Below are positions 48,701 to 60,305 of a DNA stretch of 62,389 nt, piece after piece. The stretch lies in NCBI GenBank assembly GCA_000181795.3, contig CM012954.1, positions 15,627,126 through 15,689,514 of the forward strand. The letters run 5' to 3'. The notes under the pieces are model-generated. The model was not told where the DNA came from, searched no databases, and saw only the letters and a list, made by a program, of their open reading frames with translations. This stretch comes from Trichinella spiralis. Lineage: Eukaryota > Nematoda > Enoplea > Trichinellida > Trichinellidae. Every line of letters begins with the position of its first letter. Position 1 is the first letter of the stretch. The translations under genes and the position numbers were made by a program.

Positions 48701-51700
48701 GAAAATCCAAAAAACTCGGGCCGGTGGAACAGAAGGCGGAGGTACGCAACTCTTCTCCAACGGATCCCCGAGTTCCACGTCAATAATTTCCGGCTCTGAT
48801 TTTGGAAAATAGCTCATAACTGAAATTAATCGAAAAATAAAATTCAGTATATATTTAAAGAAAAGCTTTATTATTCATTCAAAAGAAAAGATTCAATGAG
48901 ACATAGTGAAAATTTGAAATCAATCTCTCTGCCAGAATGGCTTCCAGTTTCAAAATAGCACTGGAAACCTTTCAGTGAAAAAAAAAACAAATATATATAA
49001 TTTGTTGCCTCAGACAATATGGTTCTCGTTTCCTTGCAATTGTCCATTTTTGGAAGTAAAAAATAATTATTAACAAAGATGAAAAAAAGCTATTTACAAC
49101 TGCTAATAAATGTCTGAAAACCACTTCCATTGACAAAGTGATAATTAAAATGTTTTGTCATTGCACAGCAATTCTACTGAATAAAAATTCACACAAAAGA
49201 GACAAGAAAAAAAAACAACCATTAAGCCAAGTAAGCGGCATGGTTTGCTTTTGCGAGTGATTTAAAATTGATTCAGCTTACATGAAAATTGTAAAAATGG
49301 AAAAAAACTGCTTATACGCAATTTGTACAATAAAAATAAATTGAAGTAATTGAATTTTCATTGAATAAGAAAAAAAAATATACCAATAAATCTCCTTTAA
49401 ATTACATGGCAAGATAATTTATTTTTTTGCAAAGTCAGCTTATTATTGGTTTGCTGATTTTCAAAGAAGCCGCCTTTTTTCAGGGGGGATGAACAAAAAA
49501 GTTATCATTATCAAATAAATAAAAATTGCAATCGTATCGAAACATAATAATACTTTGAAAAACAAAACCTTTTCCTTCCCGTTAGAAATAAAAAAAACAA
49601 CAATAACAACAATTAGCAAATGGAATGATAATTTTTTTAAAGCAAATGAGTAAAAATTAAAAAAAAAATTTTTCTTTTCTCCTGCCAACATTGCTTCTTT
49701 ATGTAAGAAAAACGATTTCAAGATGTGGACAGATGTTCAATTGGAGGAAACGCATTATTATAATTAATTAAATTTTCAAAAAGTCGAGAAGAACTTTTGA
49801 ACAGCCCATGTGGCTCAACTCGAATAAGCCGAACCGACGTCAGCTGCCACAATCTCGTATGGCCAAAATAAAGCGTTTGCAAAAAATAGAGGTTAGCATT
49901 TTTGATCTCATCGCGTGAGCTTCTTTTAAAATTTAAGCTTCAACAAATTCAACACTAATCTCTCGACATTTATTGATCGCCCCCTCCGTCAACCTCAACC
50001 GCCGCCGCCTATGCTTGAACAAAACTGGAGCATCTATATTTAAGTGCAACAAAATTGAGCTTCTTCATCCGGAGAGATGAAAATTTGAAATAAAATAAAT
50101 TCAAAATAATGTATAAACAAATAAACAAACAATTTTCCTCATTCCTGACGGATAGAACTTACATGTCCTGCGCAAGACGATCTCACGATCGTAAGCAGAG
50201 CCGTTGCCATTTTCGGCTATACACTGATAGATGCCTTCGTCTTCAAGACGCAGTTTGCTCAAAATGAAAGTCCCTTCTCCAGGTACTGAAGTAGCACGAT
50301 CGTTCAGTTCTTCAAAATTCAACGGTACTCCATCTTTGAGCCAACGATAGCTGAAATTAGAAATAGCAGGAGTATAATAATTATTTTTATTATTTGAACA
50401 AAAAAAAAGCAGATCTCTTCCACTGAACTCACCTCACCGAAGGATATCCGCTGGCTTTGCACAAAAATCGCCTCTCTTTCAGATTGATCGTACTTGAACT
50501 TTCCTCCAACATCGCCGAATCCAGTACAAAATACATGATGTTCGGATTGGCCTCGTGAATAAATGTAGGTGGGGTTGGAACTGAAAAAAATACGCTGTAT
50601 TTGCAACATAAAACAGAAATATTTAAAGAAAAAAGCTTACTTCTGCTCAAATCCGGCAATTGACTTGCAATTGCTAAAATTAAAAGAAAAAAAGGCATAT
50701 TTAGTAAAAGAATAAAAATATTAAACAAAAAAAACACCGTTGAAACACCAATCGAATTTAAGAAATGAGAGAAATTTAATTAAAATTAAAAAAAAAATTT
50801 CATCACACGCAAGGAATGCATGCTACATGCTAATGGAGACTAATCATTAAAAACATCGAAACTTTTAACGCTCTTATAAATGTAATCATAAATCATTATA
50901 CATATTATTTTGCTTCACTTTAATATTCATTGAATTAATAATTGATTTATTATTTCGAATCATCACTGTGCAAATAAATAAAAGAAAATTTTTGTTAATG
51001 TTGCTACAATTTGAAACTTTTTCTTCAAAATTGTCACAAGCGAGATAGATAGAACATCAGCAACTGAAATAATTTTTCTTTCTTTTCTTGAAGAAGAAGA
51101 AGAAGAAAATTGACAGATGAATTATGCCCCACCCAAAAATCGGTCCAACTATCATTTTCCAGGCTTGTTCAGGTGATCCTTGAGCTGCAGAATAAATTTT
51201 ATTCATATTCTTTTGTTCTCCCATTCCCTCTCTCTTTATGCATCAATGCTAGAATAGTTCCACATGTTTCTTTTTCCAACTGTGTTTCAAAAAAGCAACA
51301 TACCAACAATAAATAATACAATGAATAATACTTTTCAATCAATAATGATACATAAAATAAATAAACTAGGTTGAATAAAACGAATTGAAAAATAAAATTA
51401 TCGAAAAAAAATTCAATTGCTAAATTTTCAATGTCGGATGTTCAACAATACCACAAATGTGGCAAAGCAATGTTTCAAACTGGATTGATTGGGGGAAAAA
51501 AAGGATAATACCAGCTTTCCAGTATTGTAGAAAAAGTGCACTGTAATTAATATTTATTTACCGTAACCTTATCATTATTTAAATACTATATATTATGAGA
51601 TAAAAAGAAAAATGTTAAAATGACCAAAAATCGAAAACATTCAAACAGTGAATTTGGTGATAATGAAAAGGAACAATTTTATGTTAGCCCGTATCGATGA

Positions 51701-52029
51701 AATCAATGACAACGTTCCCAGTGTTGAAAAAAATTCTCACCCTGCATATTCTGGAAAGAATAATGAAAGAAAGGAAAAAAAGGCCGTTCACATATTTCCT
51801 AATCACTGATCATGATAATACCAAATCAATGAACGGTCGTTCAACGCCGTAATAGAATGAAAATACAAAAAACAAATAAATACAACCCAAAAAAATAATA
51901 ATAATGGTACGAAAATTGCTGACCTGTCTGAGTTAGGCAAAGAAGCAATAAGCAGCAGCAGCAGGCGAAGAGGAGAGGCATTGAACGCTGACCGCGACGG
52001 CAATCACCGGCAATGGACCACGTTTCCAT
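37184..52029 (-). CDS. sax-7: SAX-7/neuroglian, L1-family cell adhesion molecule
   Basis: Twenty-four exons, all in phase: 52029-51924, 50673-50641 (33 nt), 50580-50433, 50350-50163, 48819-48638, 48513-48366, 48287-48191, 48124-47940, 47882-47757, 47695-47537, 47431-47153, 45904-45626, 45536-45274, 45209-44846, 44764-44646, 43569-43377, 43261-43139, 43066-42866, 40912-40775, 40416-40246, 40156-40043, 39156-39078 or its copy 37659-37581, 37483-37362, 37260-37184; 1297 residues. Signal peptide (MPLLFACCCCLLLLCL from an internal ATG at 51981, or from 52029), six Ig domains, five FN3 domains, one membrane segment (WLIAVLVAILFLIFILLAIF). The tail has juxtamembrane RCRGAKYP, GFGEYTYP, the ankyrin-binding GSFIGQY and a C-terminal PDZ ligand STFV. 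L1 proteins mediate neuronal and epithelial adhesion. The region around 37350-40040 is duplicated by assembly. Confidence 0.96.
37350..38830 (-). repeat. Left copy of duplicated SAX-7 3' block, decaying toward the gap
   Basis: 37350 to about 38330 matches 38841-39830 nearly base for base (offset about 1495), including exon 37659-37581, which equals 39156-39078. From about 38340 rightward the copy becomes a corrupted version of 39830-40160: homopolymers are lengthened (runs of c, g and a), and the membrane exon can be recognised near 38560-38690 but does not translate. The last stretch before the N run is unreadable. Best read as an uncollapsed contig end, not a second gene. Confidence 0.85.
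38831..38840. other. Assembly gap (10 N)
   Basis: Ten N bases at the junction of two overlapping copies of the same SAX-7 segment. The size is a placeholder; the true genomic gap is probably negative. Confidence 0.95.
38841..40040 (-). repeat. Right copy of duplicated SAX-7 3' block
   Basis: The first 130 bases after the gap are a degraded copy of exon 37483-37362 (extra a, c and t in homopolymers break the frame), and quality then recovers. Exon 39156-39078 is clean and splices in phase with both the membrane exon 40156-40043 and exon 37483-37362. A correct gene uses one copy only. Confidence 0.85.
41039..41147 (-). CDS. sax-7: Candidate alternative first exon of SAX-7 encoding a second signal peptide
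   Basis: An ATG at 41147 opens 36 codons: a short polar start (MGYHCNF), a hydrophobic core (VIWFSTFLLLATITT) and a polar stretch (QLSTNKHNNQSSVR). It ends with one base plus a good donor (G|gtgatt). That phase is exactly what the next exon (40912-40775, fifth FN3 domain) requires. The joined product is 269 residues in frame to the normal stop: signal peptide, one FN3 domain, membrane segment and full cytoplasmic tail. About 250 bases just upstream on the minus strand (41150-41420) are GC-richer than the rest of the intron, as a promoter would be. No transcript evidence is available here. Confidence 0.55.
41148..42865 (-). other. SAX-7 intron, candidate internal promoter plus simple repeats
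   Basis: The part next to the candidate exon (41150-41420) is GC-rich with CAG/GCA repeats. The remainder is AT-rich and includes an (AT)19 run at 42713-42750. No other exon seen. Confidence 0.55.
43570..44645 (-). other. SAX-7 intron, 1.1 kb
   Basis: Intron within the third FN3 domain. AT-rich; nothing recognised. Confidence 0.7.
45905..47152 (-). other. SAX-7 intron, 1.25 kb
   Basis: Intron between the fifth and sixth Ig domains. It contains CATA/CATG-type repeats near 46440-46495; no exon seen. Confidence 0.7.
48820..50162 (-). other. SAX-7 intron, 1.3 kb
   Basis: Intron between the first and second Ig domains. GC rises around 49790-50040. I looked for another signal-peptide exon here, because short L1 isoforms start late, but found none that is convincing. 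Confidence 0.6.
50674..51923 (-). other. SAX-7 intron 1, 1.25 kb
   Basis: It separates the signal-peptide exon from the 33-base exon. AT-rich; a GAA run near 51091-51107. An ATG at 50698 is open into the 33-base exon through the acceptor. Confidence 0.7.
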
Positions 52030-55000
52030 GGCGCGTGGGGCTTTTGTTAAGCATAACAGCCCTTGTTGACACATTTTGACAATTCTTTATCTCTGTCTGG
52101 ACCAAGCAAGAAAAGACCAAGATACCAGCATTCAGCAGTGTCCAAGTGGAGTACACATCGGCAAAAACAATCGAAAACTTAATGGCTCTCGTCGACAACA
52201 ACAAGAACAACAATATCGGATGATGATCTGAAATAAAATTCAAATAATTACTTATCCACTGTGTAGAAAAAAGAAGACAAAATCGCGTTATCACGTCTTA
52301 TACATATGCATATATGTGAATAGATGTAGCGAACTCTGGGAGCTTTGTGTATATAATATATATATATATATATACAAAGCTCCCATATGTATGTGTATAT
52401 TGCTTGGAGAACGTAAAACAAGCATCCCACACGAACGGAACACACAACAAAGAGGCGCTAGAGGCTCGGCTCGGTTTAACGGAACCGCCGTCTTCGATCA
52501 ATCCAATCTAAGAGATGGCTATTGATTTTTTGCGCCATCATTCAAAACTACTACACCAAACGGCGAGGTCGACGTGCGATCAAACTCGCTTTTTAAGTAT
52601 TCCAAATTAAAAGTGGGCAACAGTTTGATGTCAATTTATCAACGCGAAATAATAATAATAATAATAATAATAACAAAATCGCACTACAAGTTAAAATTAA
52701 AATATAAATTGAACAAAACAATAATTAAAATATGAATAATAAAACCGTGTAATAAATAATGGTCGCATACTATTACTACTAGTACTAGTACTACTCCTAC
52801 TACTACTGCTGCTGATTACGACGATGATGAGAGAAAAACCAGTCGGCAACGACAACGAATCAGTGCCATTTGAATTAATCGGCTGCCGAGCACCATCAAC
52901 CGTAACAACATAAGCATGGCGTTATGCAATCGCGCGCTAACAAGCTGCTTGAACGCCTGGCGCCGGCCAATCGACGCTGACCCAACCAAGAACACTTTTT
53001 AGCCCTAGAGAGAGATTTTTCCAAGCATAATCCAAGGACGAGGTCAGAAACGCCGGCCGCGCGTTGAACACACACACACACACACTTCAACCTGCTAAAG
53101 CCGTCATTCAACCGGTCATGGACACGCATGCATGCAGGTTTGAAATTCTAAATGGACGATTGGACCAAAAAATGAAATTTTTCCAATGAATAGAAAAAAA
53201 TAATAAAAATATTCAATATTCGATCAATACTGATGAACCATGCACAAATTTTCCCAACAAACATGTCAACTTTTGAAAGCAATTCGAAACAAACAAAAAA
53301 AAAAAATAAAATTACTGCCCACGCAAAGGACGGGAATGATTCATCCATCAGTGTAGTAGAATAGAAAAGGTAATAAGGGATGGAAAGCGCAAATAAAAAA
53401 AGAGAAAGAGAGAGAGAACGAAAAATTAAGCAAATCGACCAACAAGCATAAAAAGAGAAAGAGAGAGATGACAGGCAAGAAAAACGATCGTTAAATTTCG
53501 CGCACGGTAGTAGCACCGGCCGAAGAGGGAAAGTGATCAATTTCATCCGACCAACAGAACGATGAATTGGACACAAGTCAACGCAAAAAGCCGACGCTGA
53601 GGAATGAAATCAATTCCCATTCTTGGCAAAAGGATATCCATTTTACACTGCCATTTCCTGCTCTTGCATGCTTAACTCTCTCTGCCTGTCGCTTTCCTCA
53701 GCTCGCTCGCTGTTTAGCGTTGCTTCAACGCGATCGAGAAATTTGAAATAGTCACCAAATAGAAGCGTCATTTTTCGGAACAAAAAGAATTTTCCCCTTT
53801 ACTGACAAATAATACCTACTGCTGCTGCTTCGTAGAAATGGGCCTGAACAAATCCGCAGTCCGCACACTACCGACGTTTTTGAACAAAAAGACAATATAT
53901 ATATATGTATGTATCTGTCGGCGGTTGAAGTTTTGGCAACTGGAACCGCAGTTGAACAGCAGAATCGATTAATTAATCAACGTAGAACTGGTAAGAAACG
54001 TCGCCGAAGCAATTGCCGGCGTTCTGCCAGCGGCGTGAAAATTATCAAGGTCGTCCAAGCACGACCGGCTCCTGCGTTCAAAAACTGTACAGTACGGTAA
54101 TTTTACCTGAACATTACAAAAGTAAAAAAACTGGGAAACTTCAACGCGCGCGTTTTCAACAGTGGAAAAGAGAATTTTTGCAAAACTCAACAATGCCCAA
54201 CAAAACCCACTTTACGGTGTCGTGGAAGAACAAATTTACTGTCATACTGTAATCAACAGATAATTCAAGTATCGAAGTGACGACGGCTCAATTGACAAGG
54301 GCCAAGGTGCGATTGAACGAAAACGAAACGAACGACACTGTTTGACGAAACAGTCGACAACTATACTTTACAATGAAAACGAATCATTTTTCAGGTTTAC
54401 TTATTGCGAATGTCTTGAACAAACACGACAACAACCTTTGCCGTTGGCCGAAAGTATTTTCAGCAACAGAAAGAAGCTGCGTTGTTGACTTTCCGCTAAG
54501 CTGTAAAAGATGCTAAGCTGGAATTGCCCATTTATTTTTAAGAAAAAAGTTTTTTTCCTTTTTTAAAATAAAGATTAAATTTATATAGAAAAATTATGTA
54601 ACACGGAAAAATGAACACTGCTAATAATAGTCGTGTGAACGCGTCGATAAGTGACAGCGATGCAATATGTTACAACAAAATACATACTAATTCACTGATG
54701 TCAGTTTGATAAGTTATGCTGATAAATTGTTCATTCCCTTAGGAATTGGAAAAGACTAAAAAGAAAGAAAGAAAAATAACATAAATATGATAAACAATTT
54801 TTAAAAAAAATATAAGAAATTTATCCACTAAAAACACAAATACCACATTGTTTGCTTCAACAACGAATGCTGAATGTGAAATCACTAGTAGCTTGCATGA
54901 TGAAGAAATGAATAAATAAGCAGCATACAAACTGGTAAGAAAGTAGTAGATGGGGGATGGTTGAATTTGTTTGCAATTCAAGGCCATACCCCCTGAAGAT

Positions 55001-56876
55001 GAAACAATTAAAACAAGTCATTGACAACGTTCCATACTTGGACAAAGGGAATAATAAAAATTGGAAAATTAATATATCCACCTTAGCAGAATTATTTATG
55101 TCAACGGTAGAAAAAAGAGACGACTGTGAAACAAAAAAAAAGAAGAATAAATGTCCTTCTTACACGGTCAGGGTGACGACGGTCTATGGGTGTTGGTGAG
55201 AAGAAATTTCACCATGATCAAAATGTATAAAGGCAATTGTTGAAGAAATTTTGTCTGTCTTCAAATTTTCCAGCATCATCTTAAAGCACAGATGGTTGGT
55301 TGTTGGTTGGATCTTGAAGTGAAGAGAGAAGTCGATAAAGATCGCAAGCATTGCACGGCTAGCTTACTTGGCAGCTTTTTCAACGTCTCCGCCGTGTTTA
55401 AACCAACAACAACGATCAGCAGGGCTTTTTCTGTTCCAATGCCGGTCGTCCATCAACTAAAACAACTGTTTATCAGAACGTCGACAACAAATGAAACCGA
55501 TTTCAATCACTTCCACTGAAACACACAAAGAGCAGCAGCGGCAATATTAACGTTAACATCAACGGCAACGCTGGGCAAGCAGAACTGAACAAATTCCACA
55601 AACAATTATGATAATGATGGAATTGTTTTTTGAATTATAATTTTCTCTCAAAAATTTCAATTTATCATCCCAATTTCCAAATGCATCGTCGTCAATTTTT
55701 GCTTCGATTAATTAATAAAGCAGAAAAGAATGTTCAGTGGAAAATTACAACAATAAACAAGCATAATTTCGGAAAAATAATTGTTTGAACAATTGTCATC
55801 AAGCTAGCATCAAGCCAGCTGTTTATTTGCACAATGACATGTCAAGAGAGCGGGCAGGCGGATTGCAAAAGTGCAATTGAAAAAGATTGCAAAAGTTACA
55901 AACCCGTTTCTGCAAACTCAAGCGTGTAAAACGGCAAAAACGTCAGCAGCTTATTTCCACATCGACCTACCTGCAAGGAGATGATTTGCATGGAACAAAA
56001 AAAAACTATTCGAGCTTGAATACATTTTTACCAATGAGAAATTCGTCAGTAAATACTTTAATGTCGATAAAATAAACTAATAAGAAAAACATTTACACAA
56101 CGAAGCGGATACTTTTCAGTGAAAACAAAACAAAACAAAATACTGCGCATCTCTCATTTCACACATAACCAGTTTTCACTCAAGAGAATATTTTCAAATT
56201 CAAATGAAATTAAATATGTGTCATTTGACTTAACCTGATTGTCAAATTATATTTTTATTTTTTTTGTTTTTTTTAAATATAATTTTTCCACTTTATTATT
56301 TTCAAAAATAAAAATAAAAATAATTGTTTTTTATAAACTTTTTCAAAAATCAAATTTGCATCAATGACTGTAACTCAATTACAGTGAACTAATTAATGGG
56401 GAAAAAATGAAAAATTAACCTCAAACAGTGATAAATTTAATTTAAAATTTATCACATTAAAATTTGTATTTTTTTGACAAAAATTCCATTCCACTATCAT
56501 TGAATGGTGAATGTTTTGGCGAAATGTAGCCCATTTCAGCAAATTAAAGTTACCAAAAAATCAAAAATTCAACTGGTAATATGTCAAATAGAAAAATTAA
56601 TTGAAATACGCAAACACAATTGGATTTAGTGCCTTTTTACGTGCAGATTGTCAAAAGTTGTATACAGTAATAAAACTTGAAAATCGAATGGGGAACATTT
56701 CAGATATTTTTTGTGCCAAAAAACGAACCGTAATGATTGACATGTTGCATGGTACTTTAAAATATAAAGGATTCTGTATAAAATATTATGAATTTCCTTT
56801 TTAATTCATTTACGCTGCTAATTTTGCACATTTTCAGGATATTTATTGTGAAATGTCCGTTCATTCAACGAATGTG
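52030..56876. other. 4.8 kb divergent intergenic region
   Basis: Holds the SAX-7 promoter and 5' UTR on the left and the CK1-like kinase promoter on the right. GC-richer patches occur at 52440-52580, 52900-53130 and 53820-54350. Simple repeats include an AAT run near 52648-52672, a (CA)n run near 53070-53086 and GAGA clusters near 53400-53470. Short open frames at 53909-54252 and 54957-55519 have no splice support or recognisable motif and are not called. Confidence 0.5.
52338..52384. repeat. Inverted repeat with AT loop (hairpin/cruciform)
   Basis: GGGAGCTTTGT at 52338-52348 and its exact complement ACAAAGCTCCC at 52374-52384 flank a 25-base TA-rich centre that is itself nearly self-complementary. 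About 310 bases upstream of the SAX-7 start codon. Confidence 0.85.
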
Positions 56877-58278
56877 ATGTTATTCATGAGTGAAGCAATA
56901 AGGAAACGATACGTCATCGTAAGCAGACGATGAACAAAATGTTTAAAATTTTAGATTAATTATAATTTTTAATATGTAAATTTTTAAACATTTGGTCTTT
57001 TTTAACGTGCGATTGCATGCAAAATCGGTTATTATTATCCGCTAATTTGAAAATATTTTCTTTTATCACAGGAAAAAAGCTATGTCGGGGAAGGAAGTTT
57101 CGGAAAAATCTATAAAGCATTGGACACGGAGAATGGTGAAACTGTTGCGTTGAAAGTATCTCGGAGGAGCCCCGGCTCAGAGAATGAAGTGCACATTTTG
57201 CAAAAGTTTATGAGTAATGCTTTTGAAATATTGCAATCATATCCAAGATGAAGTTTTTAAATAATTGTTTTGCCGTTAAAGATTCAGGCAGCCGACACTG
57301 TCCCAAACTATTTTATTCCTCAAAAGACGATATGTATGTTTACATATCGATGGAAATTCTGGGTGTGCCATTGAAAACTTATCGCCACAAATCGAAAGGA
57401 GGAAAGCTGAGCATGATTTGTGTAAGTCTCATTGCAATACAATGCATTGAGGCACTGCGAGATTTACACGAAGCTGGATATCTGCATTTGGACTTGAGCC
57501 CGGTAAATTTTTCGTTTATTAACTATTCAACGGAATAAACACTTTTCTTATTCTTCTGCGTTGGAGGCAAATTTGCTGCTTGGGTTGGGTTCCGACGCGA
57601 ACAGAATTTTCTTAATAGATTTTGGGCTGTCCAAAGCGATTACAGATGACTGCTGCTACTTCAAATCGGATCATTTTTTCGGTACTCAATGTTACGCTTC
57701 TATTTCAATGCACAACTTGCAGGTATGTAAAATTTTCAAATCAAACGTCATCTATAGTTACTACTACTTCACACATCGATTACTTGATTACTTAATAATT
57801 CATGAATACAGGATAAAAGTTTTAAAAAAAAAAGAAAAACATCTTTTTGATAGTGATAGATGTTGTTCTACAAATGAAAAGCATTAACAACATCTGTGAT
57901 CAAATAAATTAATTTTCAGCCAGTAGGTAGAAAAGATGATCTGTTGTCATTACTTTATGTATTGACCGAGCTGCTGACTGGTAGTTTACCATGGGAAACT
58001 GTTCAAAGCAGAAAAGACATCGTGAAAATGAAAATAGAACGGTTTCCGATACTATGCAAATCGTTGCCAGCGCCGATGAGCATGTTCGGTGAACATCTGA
58101 ATGAGCTGAAGTAAGATTTTCAACGACATGCATGAATTTCTCAATTTAACTGATTTTTCATTTTTCCAGCTACATGGATAAACCAGATTATCAGCTTCTA
58201 ATTGATGGCTTCACAGAGTGGTTAAAAAGTAAGAAGTTTTCACCAGATTCTCCCTTAGATTTGAAATTAAAAGAATGA
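56877..58278 (+). CDS. Divergent casein kinase 1-family protein kinase
   Basis: Six exons, all in phase: 56877-56918, 57072-57213, 57282-57502, 57567-57722, 57920-58110, 58170-58278; 286 residues. The first exon gives MLFMSEAIRKRYVI, the usual lead into the glycine loop VGEGSFGKIY. VALKVS holds the ATP-binding Lys, ENEVHIL the partner Glu, and LIDFGLSK is the DFG motif. RKDDLLSLLYVLTELLTGSLPW matches the CK1-group signature after the activation segment. The catalytic loop reads HLDLSPAN, where the family has HRDIKPxN: Arg is Leu and the phosphate-contacting Lys is Ser, while Asp and Asn remain. Activity may be altered or lost. It stops soon after the kinase domain. CK1-group kinases are greatly expanded in nematodes, often in the germ line; a role here is unknown. 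Confidence 0.9.
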
Positions 58279-58326
58279 AATGGGAATTTTGTCAGTCTAA
58301 GTGGACCGTGAAATTAACAAAATTGA

Positions 58327-58349
58327 ATATATATATATATATATATATA
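58327..58349. repeat. (TA)n microsatellite
   Basis: A short TA run in the 242-base gap between the convergent kinase and SDR genes. Confidence 0.9.
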
Positions 58350-58520
58350 CATTTGCTTATATATTTATATTTATCTTACACTATACATATACATTCATGA
58401 ATTGAGGAACAGAATGAATATTTGTAAATTGTGTAATGTGTTTGTTTGTTTTCAATGGGCACAAAAACGATATATCTATACATGCCTGCAAAAATGGAAA
58501 AACGAAACCAATTATCAGTA

Positions 58521-59740
58521 CTACGTTCGGCTTGTTGCTGCAATCGTTTCAAACAAATTCAACACATGCAAAGTGTAGTTGAACAAATTATCCTGCAACT
58601 CTACATCCAAAGCCAACGGCGATGGTTCTGCTTTTTTAAAATTGCTCAAATATCGACCAGTTTCATGTTCCACTTCCGGACTCAACAAACAATAAAGCGG
58701 AGTCTGGGCACCTTCTCTAGCTGTTTTCAGAAAATACCAAAGGAATGGTTTCGAACAGAGGCGAACAATTCGGTTCGTGTTCAACGGCGTGTAACGCAAC
58801 AAACGAGTAAAGCAAGCGCCCGGATAGCACACGTTCACTGTTACGGATGCATTGTCCGCTGCCAACCTCTTTGCCAGAGCAAACGCATAAATGGTCTGAA
58901 AATTTTTTTGAAAAAATGCATTTTTAAAATGATCGACATTATCATAATGTTCAAAAAACAACGATCGATTATTACCAGTGCAAGTTTACTTCGACTGTAA
59001 GCTTCAAATCGATCCCAACCGTCTCTGGTGTCCACAGTTTTCAAATCCAATTCTGCAGAAGAACAATAGCTTTGGAGGCGCGAGACGAGAAATAAAATTC
59101 GTGCTCTCGGTGCATCTGTCGCTTTCATCAGTGGAAGCAGCTTTTCCGTCAGAAGTGCATGGCCAAGATAATTCACTTGCCATGTGTATTCGTGGCCGTT
59201 TTCGGTCATCTGAAATTTCGGATAGAACATCACAGCAGCGTTGTTCACCAAACCGTCCAATTTGTGCTCGTGTTGGAAAATCTGATCGGCAAAATTGCAA
59301 ACTGATGCAAACGAATGCATACGCAGCCGAATTATCACCATCAATTGTGGATCGCATCCTCGATTGACCAAAGCTTCGAATGCTTTTTCGCCGGTCAATT
59401 CAGAACGAGAGCCCATGTAAACTTTCGCGCCAAAAACGGGAAAATAAATCAAATTAAGAATAAAAACAAACAAACAACGCCTACCTCGCAGTACTAAATC
59501 GCACACAATTTCCAACCCTATACCACTGTCTGCGCCGGTCACAACATAAATTTTTCCATCGCATCGTTCCTGTCCCGCGTACTTCTTCGTTCGTCGAAGA
59601 CGACTACAAGGATGTCAGGAAAAAAACAAAAGAAAAAACTACCAAAAAAGAATATTCATCTCTTACTAGTAAATAATAAAAAATGCAAACAAGAAGTAAA
59701 AAGGATACAGGATCCAAATGGATGTCGTATTCACCTCCAT
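58521..59740 (-). CDS. Short-chain dehydrogenase/reductase, retinol dehydrogenase/WWOX-like, membrane anchored
   Basis: Four exons: 59740-59667, 59603-59485, about 59421 (or 59430)-58976, 58895-58521; about 340 residues. The N-terminus MEVNTTSIWILYPFYFLFA is a single membrane anchor, as in RDH11-14. The cofactor motif TGADSGIG, the NNAA motif (LVNNAAV) and the active-site YSRSK are all present; the serine strand reads ILFLVSRLQS. NNA followed by HxxVNYLGH-like text (EYTWQVNYLGHALLTEKLLP) is typical of the RDH/WWOX group, which oxidise or reduce retinoids, steroids or lipid aldehydes with NAD(P). The third exon's border is unusual: the canonical AG would delete Gly-Ala-Lys from RGAKVY, whereas keeping them needs a TG acceptor. 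Substrate cannot be told from sequence. Confidence 0.9.
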
Positions 59741-60305
59741 TTTCGAACAGCGGCGTCAACAAGCACATGCTACTTTTGCACTTTCTGCAAAACATCATGA
59801 TTACGGTAGATTTTCAAGTATTAATATTTTGAAAGTTAAAAAAAAGAAAAACATGTTTCAATGATTTATTCACCTGCGGCGAAACGGCAATTGATCCTGT
59901 TTGAAAATCAAATTTAAGCAAACAAGTACACAATCTTACTATTTTCAAATGCACTTCAAATTAAAGTTTCATTAATACATTCTTATTAAAGGTTGTGTCG
60001 TCGAATTAGATTGCACTGCTTCTTACAGTTGAATTCAAATCTCTCATTTGAATAAGCTATTCAGCTAATGAAAATTGCTTACCAATTGTTCTGTTAGAAA
60101 TAAAAAAACGACTTGGCAATGTTTCAAGTAATTAACTGATACTGCATCGTCAATTTGTTCATAGCTGAAATTTTTTTTCCATTTTCAAATAACTGTCTTT
60201 TCTTTTTTCTCTATAATTTTATTTAGAAAAAAATCAACAATTAACCAAGTTAAACCTGCAAACAGGCAAACGAAAAAATCCATGAAGCGAACAAATGCGT
60301 AAATT
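59741..60305. other. Intergenic between SDR and glutaminyl-tRNA synthetase
   Basis: About 565 AT-rich bases: 5' flank of the SDR gene and 3' UTR of the synthetase. No exon seen. Confidence 0.7.

Noticed and set aside
49461-49721. Hydrophobic minus-strand frame in a SAX-7 intron, possible alternative signal-peptide exon
   Set aside because: The only nearby donor is in phase 0, while the next exon needs one leftover base; hydrophobicity follows from T-rich sequence.
53909-54252. Two overlapping short basic frames between SAX-7 and the kinase
   Set aside because: No splice context, homology or conserved motif recognised.
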